Below, one piece after another: positions 21,685-28,660 of a DNA stretch of 35,709 nucleotides. A program made the position numbers and the translations under genes. The stretch comes from a virus. The notes under the pieces are model-generated. The model did no database searches. It worked only from the letters and a program-made list of their open reading frames with translations, and was not told the origin of the DNA. Position 1 is the first letter of the stretch; each line of letters starts with the position of its first letter. The stretch is from IMG/VR virus record IMGVR_UViG_3300031740_000006, positions 1 to 35,709 of that record; one strand, given 5' to 3'.

Positions 21685-22236
21685 TCACTTTTTCTCCTTC
21701 TCGCGCAGCCCGCAGGCGCGCTCTAACTCGACTCGATCGGGTGACAACGGCTCGCCCGGTGTCACGTAGACCGCAAACTGCTGCTTCGCCGCATCGAGCT
21801 GCATGTTGATGGTTTCAATCTCGCTAAACAAGATCGCCACGCGGCCTAACAGGGCCGCGTCCGCCAGCGCTTTCGCGCGAAGCGCATTGCGTTCGCGTCG
21901 GTCTTTGAAGTAGCTCGGGTTGGCCTTCTCCACGAACGACGCATCTACCACCGTGCCACTCGCATCACTCCTCGCCAGTGTCAGACTCACGCCTTCCGCT
22001 TTCTCTCGGAGGTAGGCGCGGTTGCGAATGGTCGTCTCGCCTAGCTGTCGATGGATGCGCCACTCGACGCGGCCCCCAGGGAGTTTGTCGAGCAAGCGTG
22101 TCGTAATGACTTGCCCCTCTAACTTCTGTAGCGCTGCTAAGACGTCTTCCGCTGTGTCCGGTTCGATGTTCTTCCGAATGATCTCCGCCACCGTCGCTGC
22201 GTTGTGACTTGGCGGAGACGGGTTGTTTGGTGTCAT
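21685..22236 (-). CDS. Unknown phage protein
   Basis: 183 aa. A Pro/Ser-rich N-terminus, then VAEIIRKNIEPDTAEDVLAAL and a region rich in Arg/Lys-Leu helices (YFKDRRERNALRAKALADAA). C-terminus basic (ACGLREKEKK). ATG 22236 was chosen; a further 23 upstream codons lie in AT-rich DNA that looks like promoter. Function not assigned. Confidence 0.6.
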   Translation of the reverse strand: MTPNNPSPPSHNAATVAEIIRKNIEPDTAEDVLAALQKLEGQVITTRLLDKLPGGRVEWRIHRQLGETTIRNRAYLREKAEGVSLTLARSDASGTVVDASFVEKANPSYFKDRRERNALRAKALADAALLGRVAILFSEIETINMQLDAAKQQFAVYVTPGEPLSPDRVELERACGLREKEKK

Positions 22237-22383
22237 AGAAGGGAACCCCTCGCTGGAGGTTTGCGTCGTAAAAAACGTATTTCCCTTATATACCACCGAA
22301 ATCACCTTTAAGCCGCTTTAACGTTTGTGGCTTTTCGTCGCAAATCGTCGCGCGGGTAATTGGGCTGTAGGACTTTTCCCTAC
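22237..22383 (-). promoter_or_regulatory. AT-rich untranslated region, possible promoter
   Basis: 147 nt without a gene. Read leftward it includes TATATAAGG (about 22283-22291) about 50 nt before ATG 22236, a candidate -10, and an imperfect palindrome TTAAGCCGCTTTAA just upstream. It is distinctly AT-richer than the surrounding genes. No clear -35 is seen. Confidence 0.35.
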
Positions 22384-22662
22384 TCAATGGTGACTCCCGC
22401 GTAGCGCTTCTTGAATCAAGTCCAACACGTCCATCTCGCGGATTAACGCTTGGTCCCCGTCCCACCCGGCGACGGGCACCGCGTACGGTCCAAAACCATC
22501 GTAGCTCGCGCGCCGGTGTCCCTCGATGGCACGGGTCGCTTGGCGCTCGGTGTTGTAGAACGACGGGTAGAACTCGGCGCTCGAGCCGCCGTTCTGCACG
22601 GCGAGCTGGAGGGTCTTCGGCTTACGCCGCTTCGTGGTCCCGGCTTTCTGTCTCTCTGCCAT
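22384..22662 (-). CDS. Small basic phage protein
   Basis: 92 aa. A basic N-terminus (AGTTKRRKPKTLQLAV) precedes a region with SFYNTERQATRAIEGHRRASYDGFGPYAVPV and a helix (VLDLIQEALRG). The basic start may bind nucleic acid. It overlaps the upstream 45-aa gene by 41 nt in another frame. Confidence 0.65.
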   Translation of the reverse strand: MAERQKAGTTKRRKPKTLQLAVQNGGSSAEFYPSFYNTERQATRAIEGHRRASYDGFGPYAVPVAGWDGDQALIREMDVLDLIQEALRGSHH

Positions 22663-22759
22663 CGGTCGTCTCCTTTACCTCTTTACACTGACTGCATGTC
22701 TTCGCTAGGGGTTCGATGCGCCACTGCCCGCATCGTGGGCATTTCCACTTGGTCGCCAC
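22622..22759 (-). CDS. Zinc-ribbon micro-protein
   Basis: 45 aa, read directly from the strand. KWKCPRCGQWRIE and TCSQCK make a four-Cys ribbon (C7, C10, C22, C25). Probable GTG start at 22759, 2 nt after the upstream stop. The C-terminal 14 residues overlap the next gene in another frame. CPRCG is a strong coding signature. Confidence 0.55.
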   Translation of the reverse strand: MATKWKCPRCGQWRIEPLAKTCSQCKEVKETTDGRETESRDHEAA

Positions 22760-22761
22760 GG

Positions 22762-22944
22762 TTATGCCCGCGCCTCTTGGTCAAGCGCGGCGAGCAAGTT
22801 CAAGACGCCTTCCAGCGCCTCAAACCACTCGTCCGCGTGTGGGCTTGTGTCTCCGGCGGTGAGGAACGCTTGGATCTCCGCCAGGCACACGGCTTGCCGG
22901 CGGAGGAGCGCCCGATCAATTGTCATCTTCTGTTCATCAGCCAT
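22762..22944 (-). CDS. Small helical phage protein
   Basis: 60 aa, one or two helices (DRALLRRQAVCLAEIQAFL, EWFEALEGVLNLLAALDQEA) with no Cys pair. Function unknown. It follows the 57-aa gene directly, with its ATG at 22944 one base after that gene's TAG. Confidence 0.65.
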   Translation of the reverse strand: MADEQKMTIDRALLRRQAVCLAEIQAFLTAGDTSPHADEWFEALEGVLNLLAALDQEARA

Positions 22945-23118
22945 CTAGGTCTTCTCTTTCTGTGATTGGTCGGCGTGCAAGCTCTGTAAGACGCGGAGCA
23001 CTTGCGCGGCCAGGGACTCCACGTCCGTTTCGTTTAGCCGGTGGTAAATGCCGTCCACGTGCAGCTCGACCTCTCGCGTGCCCATCTTGCGTGTGAGTCG
23101 AATGCGCTGACGCCTCAT
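22945..23118 (-). CDS. Small basic phage protein
   Basis: 57 aa, read directly. A basic N-terminus (MRRQRIRLTRKMGTREV) with alternating strand pattern is followed by a helix (DVESLAAQVLRVLQSLHADQ). It is first after the ACACACTATTA element, so it heads a transcription unit. The site AGGAA lies 12 nt upstream. No family recognised. Confidence 0.55.
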   Translation of the reverse strand: MRRQRIRLTRKMGTREVELHVDGIYHRLNETDVESLAAQVLRVLQSLHADQSQKEKT

Positions 23119-23148
23119 GGTTTAATGATGTTCCTTTTACTACTATTT

Positions 23149-23159
23149 TAATAGTGTGT
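23149..23159 (-). promoter_or_regulatory. Shared element ACACACTATTA, copy 2
   Basis: Identical to the element at 20347-20357 and placed about 31 nt before ATG 23118. Next to it, ATAGTAGTAAAA (leftward) resembles the AGTAGTAAA repeats between the divergent promoters near 27090, tying this site to that control region. Confidence 0.45.
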
Positions 23160-23161
23160 CA

Positions 23162-23539
23162 TTAGTCGATGTAGAACCGCAGCTCGCCGTCGTGGGAGTT
23201 GACGGACTGACGCCAGGCGCCCGCCGCTAAGATCTTCATGTTGCCGACGAGCGCTTTGAGGTCGTCATCGGTCGTCTCACGCAGTTCGCTGTCCTCGTCG
23301 GTTAGGTCGATGTGCTCCCGCGCCGTCTCGATGGTGAACGCGGGACTGACGAGAAAGTCGAGGAACGCCTTGCCCGTCTCGATCCACACCTCGGTCCAGT
23401 CGCTGTCTTCGTGGACGCTGGACTGGCTGTTCACAGCCGCCGCGACCCATTCAAAGAGCGCGACGGCATCCTCACTGCTGATAAACACGCTGCTGGCTTC
23501 GCCCCATTTCACGGTCACCGGTCGTAACGATCTACTCAT
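23162..23539 (-). CDS. Unknown acidic phage protein
   Basis: 125 aa, acidic, with helices (EDAVALFEWVAAAVN, TGKAFLDFLV). EDSDWTEVWIE and LTDEDSELRETTDDD give a strongly negative surface. GGAGGG precedes ATG 23539. A DNA-mimic or structural role is possible but unproven. Confidence 0.6.
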   Translation of the reverse strand: MSRSLRPVTVKWGEASSVFISSEDAVALFEWVAAAVNSQSSVHEDSDWTEVWIETGKAFLDFLVSPAFTIETAREHIDLTDEDSELRETTDDDLKALVGNMKILAAGAWRQSVNSHDGELRFYID

Positions 23540-23594
23540 CTCATTCCCTCCGGCTTGCCCCCACACGCCGTGGGGGCAAGGCGCAAGGCGCGAG

Positions 23595-24197
23595 CTAGTA
23601 AACGACGATCTCCCGAATGTCCTCGTAGGGGACCAATTCCGTCTGCGAGGCGTCGAGCGGTTTGTAGTGCTCGGTGTCCAGCTCCTGCACGCCAATCCCG
23701 CACACGCGGTCGCAGCTCGGTGGCTGGGCATTGGCCGCATGCGCCGCGTCCGATGCGGCGGTGTAGGCCGGGTCAATCTGTTGCCACTCGATGATGTTCA
23801 CGGGACGCGAGCGCCCGTCTGCGGTCGTGAGCAGCACGTTCAGCTTGAGGAGGCGCTCCAGGCCGAAGGCGGTCGTGTCCCAATCGCTGCCGTGGGAGAA
23901 GGCCACGGTCCAGCCGCACCACGGGTGCTCGTCCCGGAGGGCGGCGCTGGCCTGTGCCCACCGGTCGGGCACGAATTCCCCGCCGGTTGTTCGCTGTTTT
24001 ATGTCCTGCCACACATCGTCGGCGCGGTCGAGCACTTCGCAAATATCCGCCCAGGCCAGATCCATCGAGGCACAGAGCGCCTCGCGCTGTCTCGTCGTGA
24101 AGTCCACCGTCGCCAACATCTCAGAGAGCAGACGCGCAAATTGGATGCTGTCGTTCTGCCAATTTTCGGTGTTTGTCATTTGTCCTTTACTCATCAC
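23595..24197 (-). CDS. Unknown phage protein
   Basis: 200 aa. N-terminus helical (FARLLSEMLATVDFTT), then a beta-rich part (GWTVAFSHGSDWDTTAFGLERLL) and VNIIEWQQIDPAY. CDRVCG lies near the C-terminus. Start at ATG 24197 or 24179; each has a weak site. No recognised family. Confidence 0.6.
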   Translation of the reverse strand: MMSKGQMTNTENWQNDSIQFARLLSEMLATVDFTTRQREALCASMDLAWADICEVLDRADDVWQDIKQRTTGGEFVPDRWAQASAALRDEHPWCGWTVAFSHGSDWDTTAFGLERLLKLNVLLTTADGRSRPVNIIEWQQIDPAYTAASDAAHAANAQPPSCDRVCGIGVQELDTEHYKPLDASQTELVPYEDIREIVVY

Positions 24198-24211
24198 TCA
24201 TTCACTCCGGC

Positions 24212-24409
24212 TTAGCTCACGTACTCGGGATCGAACCGCGTGATGTACTCGCGCACGCGGTCCTCGTCAGTGTTGTACTTCTCGATAATGCTGGCGTCGT
24301 GGCCCAGCTCGCGGGCCTGCTCTGCCATCGTCGCCAACTGCGCCGCCGCGCAGTCGAGCGCGTAGGCGAGAAAGGCACGATCCGCTCGGGTCAGTCGTAG
24401 GGGGGTCAT
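24212..24409 (-). CDS. Small helical protein
   Basis: 65 aa: RADRAFLAYALDCAAAQLATMAE is one long helix, then a charged segment (SIIEKYNTDEDRVREYI). Not recognised. Separate from neighbours by short gaps. Confidence 0.6.
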   Translation of the reverse strand: MTPLRLTRADRAFLAYALDCAAAQLATMAEQARELGHDASIIEKYNTDEDRVREYITRFDPEYVS

Positions 24410-24425
24410 TGTTTTGTGTCTCCTG

Positions 24426-24785
24426 TTATCCGCGAATCGGTTTGGGGTCGTCGTAGAACGTCCAGCCGTGTGCCTCTAAAACCTCTTGCGCGTCGGCGCC
24501 GCATTCGGTGCAGGTGGCGCTGTCGTTGGTATCGGTGTGGTCGCCGCCTTCGTAGTCGTCGTCCCAATCGCCGTCGTCGGCGGTCGTTGTCTCGTCAGGG
24601 TCTTCCTCAAACTGGATGCTCTGCGATACCAGCGTCCAGGCGTAGACCTTGAAACGTCGGCCCCCACAGTGCGGACAGGTCGGAATGCGCTCGGCGTCCG
24701 CCAGGCGCGTGGTCTTCTGCTCCTCGGCTTCGATGCGGTCGGCCTCGGCCCGCAGCTCGGCGGGCGTCTGTGGTGTCTGTGTCAT
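24426..24785 (-). CDS. Acidic zinc-ribbon protein
   Basis: 119 aa. CPHCGGRR at the centre and CTECGAD further on make a zinc ribbon split by a 30-residue acidic Asp/Glu/Thr run. PxELRAEADRIEAEEQK starts it as a coiled-coil helix. Function unknown. Confidence 0.65.
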   Translation of the reverse strand: MTQTPQTPAELRAEADRIEAEEQKTTRLADAERIPTCPHCGGRRFKVYAWTLVSQSIQFEEDPDETTTADDGDWDDDYEGGDHTDTNDSATCTECGADAQEVLEAHGWTFYDDPKPIRG

Positions 24786-25168
24786 TGCGGTGCCCTCACA
24801 TGAATCGGTTCAGTGGCGCAGCGGACGACGTGCAGAATGAACACGTCTTCCTCGGGCTGCGTCTCGTTCTCCTCGCGGATCGTCCGCTCGGCCTTCGCCA
24901 TCGCGGTCTGTTCGTCATCGGCTCGCAGGATGTAGAGCGAGTCCTCGTCATCGAAGGCCACGCGGCACGTGACCACCCACCAGCTCCGGCCCGCGTCTGT
25001 CTCAGCGATCTCTGGTTCGTCGTCGCCCTCGTCTTCGCCCTCCTCTGCTTCGGCGCTCTTATCCGCGCAGCTCGGGCACTCGTCGTCAAACCCATCGCCG
25101 CCCGCGTGGTAGAGGTCGCCGCAGGTGCGGCATACTTCGGTCGCGCCGCCCTCGTCAATCTGTGCCAT
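24782..25168 (-). CDS. Acidic zinc-ribbon protein
   Basis: 128 aa. CRTCGDLYHAGG and CPSCADK give an N-terminal zinc ribbon, followed by a Glu/Asp stretch and a beta domain (SWWVVTCRVAFDDEDSLYIL). Similar in layout to the preceding gene and may have arisen by duplication. Overlaps it by 4 nt. Confidence 0.65.
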   Translation of the reverse strand: MAQIDEGGATEVCRTCGDLYHAGGDGFDDECPSCADKSAEAEEGEDEGDDEPEIAETDAGRSWWVVTCRVAFDDEDSLYILRADDEQTAMAKAERTIREENETQPEEDVFILHVVRCATEPIHVRAPQ

Positions 25169-25394
25169 TGCTCGTTCCTTTCTCTAGTTGCGCTTTCATG
25201 TACGTCGCGCTCGCGATGAATTCATCGAGCATCGCCAGCAGGTGTTCACGTTCGGTGGCCGGTTCCAGCTCGCCCGCGATGGCGTCATAGTCGTCGAGCG
25301 CATCCGCCAGGGCGTCGTAGATGGCTCGGTATTCAGTGCTGCCGACCAGATCTGGGTCGGTCAGTCCCCACGTCGTCAGGCTTTTGTGCGTCAT
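25155..25394 (-). CDS. Small acidic helical protein
   Basis: 79 aa. TEYRAIYDALADALDDYDA and EREHLLAMLDEFIASATYM suggest a helical bundle. ATG 25394 overlaps the RadC stop (ATGA). It overlaps the next gene by 14 nt. Unknown. Confidence 0.6.
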   Translation of the reverse strand: MTHKSLTTWGLTDPDLVGSTEYRAIYDALADALDDYDAIAGELEPATEREHLLAMLDEFIASATYMKAQLEKGTSNGTD

Positions 25395-25852
25395 AGCGTC
25401 CCGACCTCGCGGAAACTGAAATAGCCTCGGCCTGTCGTGTCGGTGTGCGCGATGATGAGCGAGTCGAGCAGCTCGATGTCCAGGAGCTGGCCGCACTCAC
25501 GCAAGCGCAGCGTGATCGCCCGGTCATCGGGTGACGGCGTGAGATCGCCGGACGGGTGGTTGTGGGCAATGACGATGCTCGCCGCCGAATCCGCAATCGC
25601 CGTGCGAAAGACTTCACGCGGGTGAAAGCTGGCCGTGTCAATCGTGCCTCGGCTGATTTCGTGATACGCGATGAGCCGATGCTTGGTGTTGAGCGTGAGC
25701 ACGACGCCCACTTCCACCAGCTCGTCCGCCAGGGGCGCGAGAAACGCGCCGATGGCCGCAGGGGTGGCGAACCTCCCGCCGCTGGTCGGCAGCGGGAGAT
25801 CGGGGCGCGTGACGTAGCGCGTGACGGCTTCGCGGGCGTAGCGACGTGTCAC
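25391..25852 (-). CDS. radC: RadC-like JAB/MPN domain protein
   Basis: 153 aa. HNHPSGDLTPSPDD (residues 97-110) is the JAMM zinc motif of the RadC family, with HPREVFRTAIADSAASIVIA before it and LLDIELLDSLIIAH after it. Only the C-terminal RadC domain is present; the N-terminal helix-hairpin-helix is missing, as in many mobile-element copies. GTG start at 25852 overlaps the upstream TGA. Its biochemical role is unsettled; some mobile elements carry it near anti-restriction genes. Confidence 0.85.
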   Translation of the reverse strand: MTRRYAREAVTRYVTRPDLPLPTSGGRFATPAAIGAFLAPLADELVEVGVVLTLNTKHRLIAYHEISRGTIDTASFHPREVFRTAIADSAASIVIAHNHPSGDLTPSPDDRAITLRLRECGQLLDIELLDSLIIAHTDTTGRGYFSFREVGTL

Positions 25853-26115
25853 AGCTCGTCCTCGTCGCTGTCGTCCGCGTCCTCGTCCTCCTCGATGTTG
25901 TCGAGGGTCAGCGCGTTCGTGTTGAAGTACGTGCAGATCGTGATCGGCTCACGATCATCCATGTCGTAGGTGTCTTCGAGCTGATCGGGAAACAGCTTTT
26001 TGATTTTGTCCAGCGCGGCTTCCTTCGTGTCGGCTTTGATGCCGTAGGCACAAAAGCCAATCTGCCCAGTGCTGCTGTTGCCCGCGTCGATCTTCCACGT
26101 CTTCGTTTTTGCCAT
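25849..26115 (-). CDS. Unknown acidic phage protein
   Basis: 88 aa. KTWKIDAGNSSTGQIGFCAYGIKA then a Lys-rich helix (KEAALDKIKKLFPDQLE) and a highly acidic tail (EEDEDADDSDEDE). GGAGGG precedes ATG 26115. Acidic tails of this kind occur in ssDNA-binding or DNA-mimic proteins, but nothing proves either. Confidence 0.6.
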   Translation of the reverse strand: MAKTKTWKIDAGNSSTGQIGFCAYGIKADTKEAALDKIKKLFPDQLEDTYDMDDREPITICTYFNTNALTLDNIEEDEDADDSDEDEL

Positions 26116-26117
26116 TC

Positions 26118-26384
26118 TCACTGCCCTCCGTGTCGCGGGCAATCGTCCCCGCAATCCGCGCCGTCAACTTCCTCCCGGTGATGCCCCGCTGCCCGCTCTG
26201 CCAGTGCGTCAAAGTCCAGGCCGTCTTGATCGCACAGGTGCATGAGGTCCGAGAGCAGATCCTGAAGTACCGTCTCGCGGTCCTCGTTCTCAGCCCCGTA
26301 GACGCTCACAGCGCGGTCGAGCACCGTCGCGGCGCGGTTCGCGCATGCGCCACAGCGCGTGCAAGGTTTCTGTGTGTCTGCCAT
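26118..26384 (-). CDS. Cys-rich small phage protein
   Basis: 88 aa. CTRCGAC at the N-terminus with later C-x3-C (DCGDDCPRHGG) suggests a zinc site. A helical middle (DRETVLQDLLSDLMHL) is acidic. AGGAG lies 6 nt before ATG 26384. Unknown. Confidence 0.65.
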   Translation of the reverse strand: MADTQKPCTRCGACANRAATVLDRAVSVYGAENEDRETVLQDLLSDLMHLCDQDGLDFDALAERAAGHHREEVDGADCGDDCPRHGGQ

Positions 26385-26420
26385 TCGTGCTCCTACGGTT
26401 CCCGTCATGGGTTCCGCGAG

Positions 26421-26445
26421 GGACGCGAGCACAGCGCTCGCGTCC
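26421..26445 (-). other. Perfect 10-bp hairpin between genes
   Basis: GGACGCGAGC (26421-26430) pairs perfectly with GCTCGCGTCC (26436-26445) around a 5-nt loop. No T tract follows on either strand. It lies in the 82-nt gap between two leftward genes, so it could stabilise or attenuate the message between them. Confidence 0.55.
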
Positions 26446-26466
26446 GACGCGCAACCGACGAAGGGG

Positions 26467-26778
26467 TTAGCCGTGATTGGATTCCTGTACGAGCGTTTCC
26501 TCGAAGGTCGCATACGCCTGAAGCACGACTTCGCGGATACGGTCCTGGGCGAGTGCGTCCGTGATCGGCCGGAGCAGCGCGAAGCTGCGGCGTTCGCCGT
26601 TAATCGAATACTGCCGCGCCGGAAACGTGACGTTGCGTCCGTTGCCGCCCCGACGTTCCCAAATGGCGAAGCCGACGAGCTTGAGGCCCGCCAACGGGCC
26701 ATCCTCGAAGTGCAATTCCGCCTCCGCCAGCTTGCCGGGGGGCGTGCCCTTGTCGTTGTTCGTGATCTTGACGGTCAT
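26467..26778 (-). CDS. SpoVG-like protein (tentative)
   Basis: 103 aa. GPLAGLKLVGFAIWER, VTFPARQYSIN and RRSFALLRPITDAL follow, in order, the strand pattern of SpoVG (a short DNA/RNA-binding regulator: ...vhDIkVi...vaMPs...riahPI...i...vl). Sequence identity is low. AGGAG 9 nt before ATG 26778. If correct, it would be an early nucleic-acid binding protein. Confidence 0.4.
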   Translation of the reverse strand: MTVKITNNDKGTPPGKLAEAELHFEDGPLAGLKLVGFAIWERRGGNGRNVTFPARQYSINGERRSFALLRPITDALAQDRIREVVLQAYATFEETLVQESNHG

Positions 26779-26820
26779 GTCGCTGTGCTCCTGTTTGATG
26801 GTGGGGTGATTGGGACGTGC

Positions 26821-27000
26821 CTACTTCGTGTAGGCGTTGAGGCCGAGATAAATCTCGCGGCCCGCGACCTGAATCTTTTGATTGCCCTTCGTGCTGGCAA
26901 CCATGCGCGTCTTGCCGGTCTTGCTTGCGCCGAGGTCCGCCGCGCCGTCGATTTCGATAACGAGTGTGCTGCCCTTGGTGGTGATCTTCACGTTGTCCAT
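26821..27000 (-). CDS. Small conserved phage protein, first leftward gene
   Basis: 59 aa. MDNVKITTKGSTLVIEID, SKTGKTRMVASTKGNQ and REIYLGLNAYTK are widespread in phage genomes as a small beta protein of unknown role. Its ATG lies 52 nt beyond the leftward promoter -10, so it leads the leftward operon and is likely made early. Confidence 0.75.
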   Translation of the reverse strand: MDNVKITTKGSTLVIEIDGAADLGASKTGKTRMVASTKGNQKIQVAGREIYLGLNAYTK

Positions 27001-27051
27001 GTGCTGTCTCTCTCCTGTGGTTGCGCCGCAGCGCGATCCGAATTGGCCTTC

Positions 27052-27081
27052 AGTATGTGACCGGTTCCAATGCCGTGTCAA
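27052..27081 (-). promoter_or_regulatory. Leftward sigma-70 promoter
   Basis: Reading leftward, perfect -35 TTGACA (27081-27076), an 18-nt spacer, then CATACT (27057-27052), four of six matches to the -10. It would drive the 16-kb leftward block. Confidence 0.7.
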
Positions 27082-27112
27082 GTTCAATAGTAGTTTAGTA
27101 GTAAAGTTGACA
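27076..27112. promoter_or_regulatory. Operator region between divergent -35 boxes
   Basis: TGTCAA (27076-27081) and TTGACA (27107-27112) form a perfect inverted repeat 25 nt apart, and AGTAGT occurs twice between them, in tandem 9 nt apart. A protein bound here would block both promoters. The HTH regulator at 12432-12722 is a candidate. Confidence 0.5.
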
Positions 27113-27135
27113 CTGGCCGTGTGACCCGCTATGCT
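27107..27135 (+). promoter_or_regulatory. Rightward sigma-70 promoter
   Basis: Perfect -35 TTGACA (27107-27112), 17-nt spacer, then TATGCT (27130-27135), four of six matches to the -10. It would start the RNA about 14 nt before ATG 27157, just upstream of AAGGAG. Confidence 0.75.
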
Positions 27136-27156
27136 CAGTCCCAAGGAGACAGAGTT

Positions 27157-27399
27157 ATGACTTTTACCGACACGCGACAGATTGCGAAGAAACCGTCCAA
27201 GCGTCAGCTCGCCAAGATCGACCGTGAGATCGAAGCGTTCTTCTACCGTCACGGGCGGGGCGTCTCAATTCCCATCATGGAGCTATCCAAGATCACCGCG
27301 GCGGGGCGTGCTGCCGCGTCCGGCGGTTCGGACGCTATCGAGGCCGCTGTGATTGCCGCCATCGCGCCGTATCGTGAGCCCGCGCTCGGAGATCAGTAG
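27157..27399 (+). CDS. Small conserved phage protein, first rightward gene
   Basis: 80 aa. SKRQLAKIDREIEAFFY, a segment VSIPIMELSKITAAGRAAAS and AVIAAIAPYRE match a recurrent phage hypothetical type with a basic N-terminus. AAGGAG precedes ATG 27157 by 8 nt. First product of the rightward promoter, so likely early. Function unknown. Confidence 0.75.
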   Translation: MTFTDTRQIAKKPSKRQLAKIDREIEAFFYRHGRGVSIPIMELSKITAAGRAAASGGSDAIEAAVIAAIAPYREPALGDQ

Positions 27400-27401
27400 C
27401 C

Positions 27402-27683
27402 ATGATTGACATGACGCACACTCCAACCTTGACCACCTTCGACCCGCACGTGCTCCGCGCTCGCGTGACCCGCGAGTGCTTCGGGTTCGTAACCGCTGCG
27501 GACGTGGCGCAGCTCGCGGCGCATCCGACGAGCCGCTTGTGGCAACTGCTGGTCCGCTGCGGCGGTTGCCGGTTCACCGCTGCGGCGCAGGACGTGGCCG
27601 CGCTGATTGCCGCCGTCGAAGCGAGCGGCGATCACGTGCGCGACGTGTCCTTCCCGGTGTCTACGCGAGAGGGGGACCGATGA
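27402..27683 (+). CDS. Unknown phage protein
   Basis: 93 aa, alpha/beta. TADVAQLAAHPTSRLW resembles no named domain. CGGC in the middle. It starts 2 nt after the previous stop and overlaps the next gene by 4 nt (ATGA). Confidence 0.65.
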   Translation: MIDMTHTPTLTTFDPHVLRARVTRECFGFVTAADVAQLAAHPTSRLWQLLVRCGGCRFTAAAQDVAALIAAVEASGDHVRDVSFPVSTREGDR

Positions 27684-28360
27684 AGTTCTACACGCTGCGC
27701 TCGGGCGACAAGGTCACGTCGAAAGACGGCACGTGGCCGACCCAGTACACCAACCGGACCCAGGCGGCGCGAGCTGCGGCGAAGATTCCCAGCGCGGTGG
27801 TCATTCAACGCGGGCGTCCGTTCTACGTCCGGTTGTTCTCGGAGGATGTCGTGTGTCCAGACGGTCCCGCGTGCGCGGACCCCGTCGTGTCAGACTACGC
27901 GACACGCCCACGGCTTGCCGGTGAAGGAGGACGCATGAACGGCGACTGTATCGAGGTGTGGGCGGTGCCAGGCCGCAACAGCATCATTGACGAGATCCAC
28001 CCTGTCACGGGCCTCACGCTCGTCTGCGGGAAGGATGCCGCTGCCGTGCTGGCGTCGGAACCGCTCGCCGTGCGCATGAGCTGGACGGCGTGGCGCGAGG
28101 CCGCGCACCAGCGTCAGCAGACGCCGATCACGTGGTCGGCAGTGCCGGAGGAGGTGTTTTACGAGATGTTGGAAGTCCTGCCTCCGGCGTTCTTGCGCGG
28201 CGGGGCGTTCTTGGTGGGCGAACCGGCCGATCATTGCGTGGTGACGGGTTCCCCGCGTTTCGCGGCGTTCCGGCAGCGTGGCGATCTGTATTACGCGAGC
28301 AATCGGCCCCTGACTATCGCGGAAATGAAAGCAGCGTGTACGTCACCTGCTACACTGTGA
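27680..28360 (+). CDS. DUF1419-like protein, possibly fused
   Basis: 226 aa. Residues 86-226 match DUF1419: TWSAVPEEVFYEMLEVLPP, GAFLVGEPADHCVVTG, SNRPLTIAEMKA. The first 85 residues are a different basic module (GDKVTSKDGTWPTQYTNRTQ). GAAGGAGGACGC directly precedes an in-frame ATG at 27935, the start of the DUF1419 part. So this is either one fused protein or two genes whose intervening stop was lost. DUF1419 function is unknown. Confidence 0.6.
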   Translation: MKFYTLRSGDKVTSKDGTWPTQYTNRTQAARAAAKIPSAVVIQRGRPFYVRLFSEDVVCPDGPACADPVVSDYATRPRLAGEGGRMNGDCIEVWAVPGRNSIIDEIHPVTGLTLVCGKDAAAVLASEPLAVRMSWTAWREAAHQRQQTPITWSAVPEEVFYEMLEVLPPAFLRGGAFLVGEPADHCVVTGSPRFAAFRQRGDLYYASNRPLTIAEMKAACTSPATL

Positions 28361-28371
28361 GGACACGATTT

Positions 28372-28590
28372 ATGGCACTTCGCATGGGCGCACTCTACGA
28401 CGCGCTACGACACGCTCCCGGCATCCCGGAAGACGCGGCACGCCTCGCGGCGGAGGAAGTCGCGAACTACGACAACCGGATCGGCCGCATTGAGGCCGAT
28501 CTGACGCTGCTCAAATGGATGGTGGGCTTTCTCTTGGCGCTCGGCCTCGCGCACTTCTGGCTGACGTTCAGTCTGCTCGGACGGCTCTAA
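28372..28590 (+). CDS. Small membrane-associated protein with coiled coil
   Basis: 72 aa. An acidic helical region (NYDNRIGRIEADLTLLKW) precedes a hydrophobic segment (MVGFLLALGLAHFWLTF) near the C-terminus, one membrane span. Relatives are often mis-annotated as integrase; no recombinase motif is present. Last gene before the terminator. Confidence 0.65.
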   Translation: MALRMGALYDALRHAPGIPEDAARLAAEEVANYDNRIGRIEADLTLLKWMVGFLLALGLAHFWLTFSLLGRL

Positions 28591-28617
28591 CCACTACCCC
28601 GATTTGCACTTCGCTCC

Positions 28618-28655
28618 ACGGACGCGCACACTACTTGCGCGTCCGTTTTCTTTTT
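28618..28655 (+). terminator. Strong rho-independent terminator
   Basis: ACGGACGCGC (28618-28627) pairs perfectly with GCGCGTCCGT (28637-28646) over a 9-nt loop, followed by TTTTCTTTTT. It ends the rightward operon that begins at the divergent promoter. Confidence 0.9.
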
Positions 28656-28660
28656 CCCCA

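Noticed and set aside
28372-28590. Integrase
   Set aside because: Relatives are sometimes labelled so, but the protein is a 72-aa coiled coil with a membrane segment and no recombinase residues.
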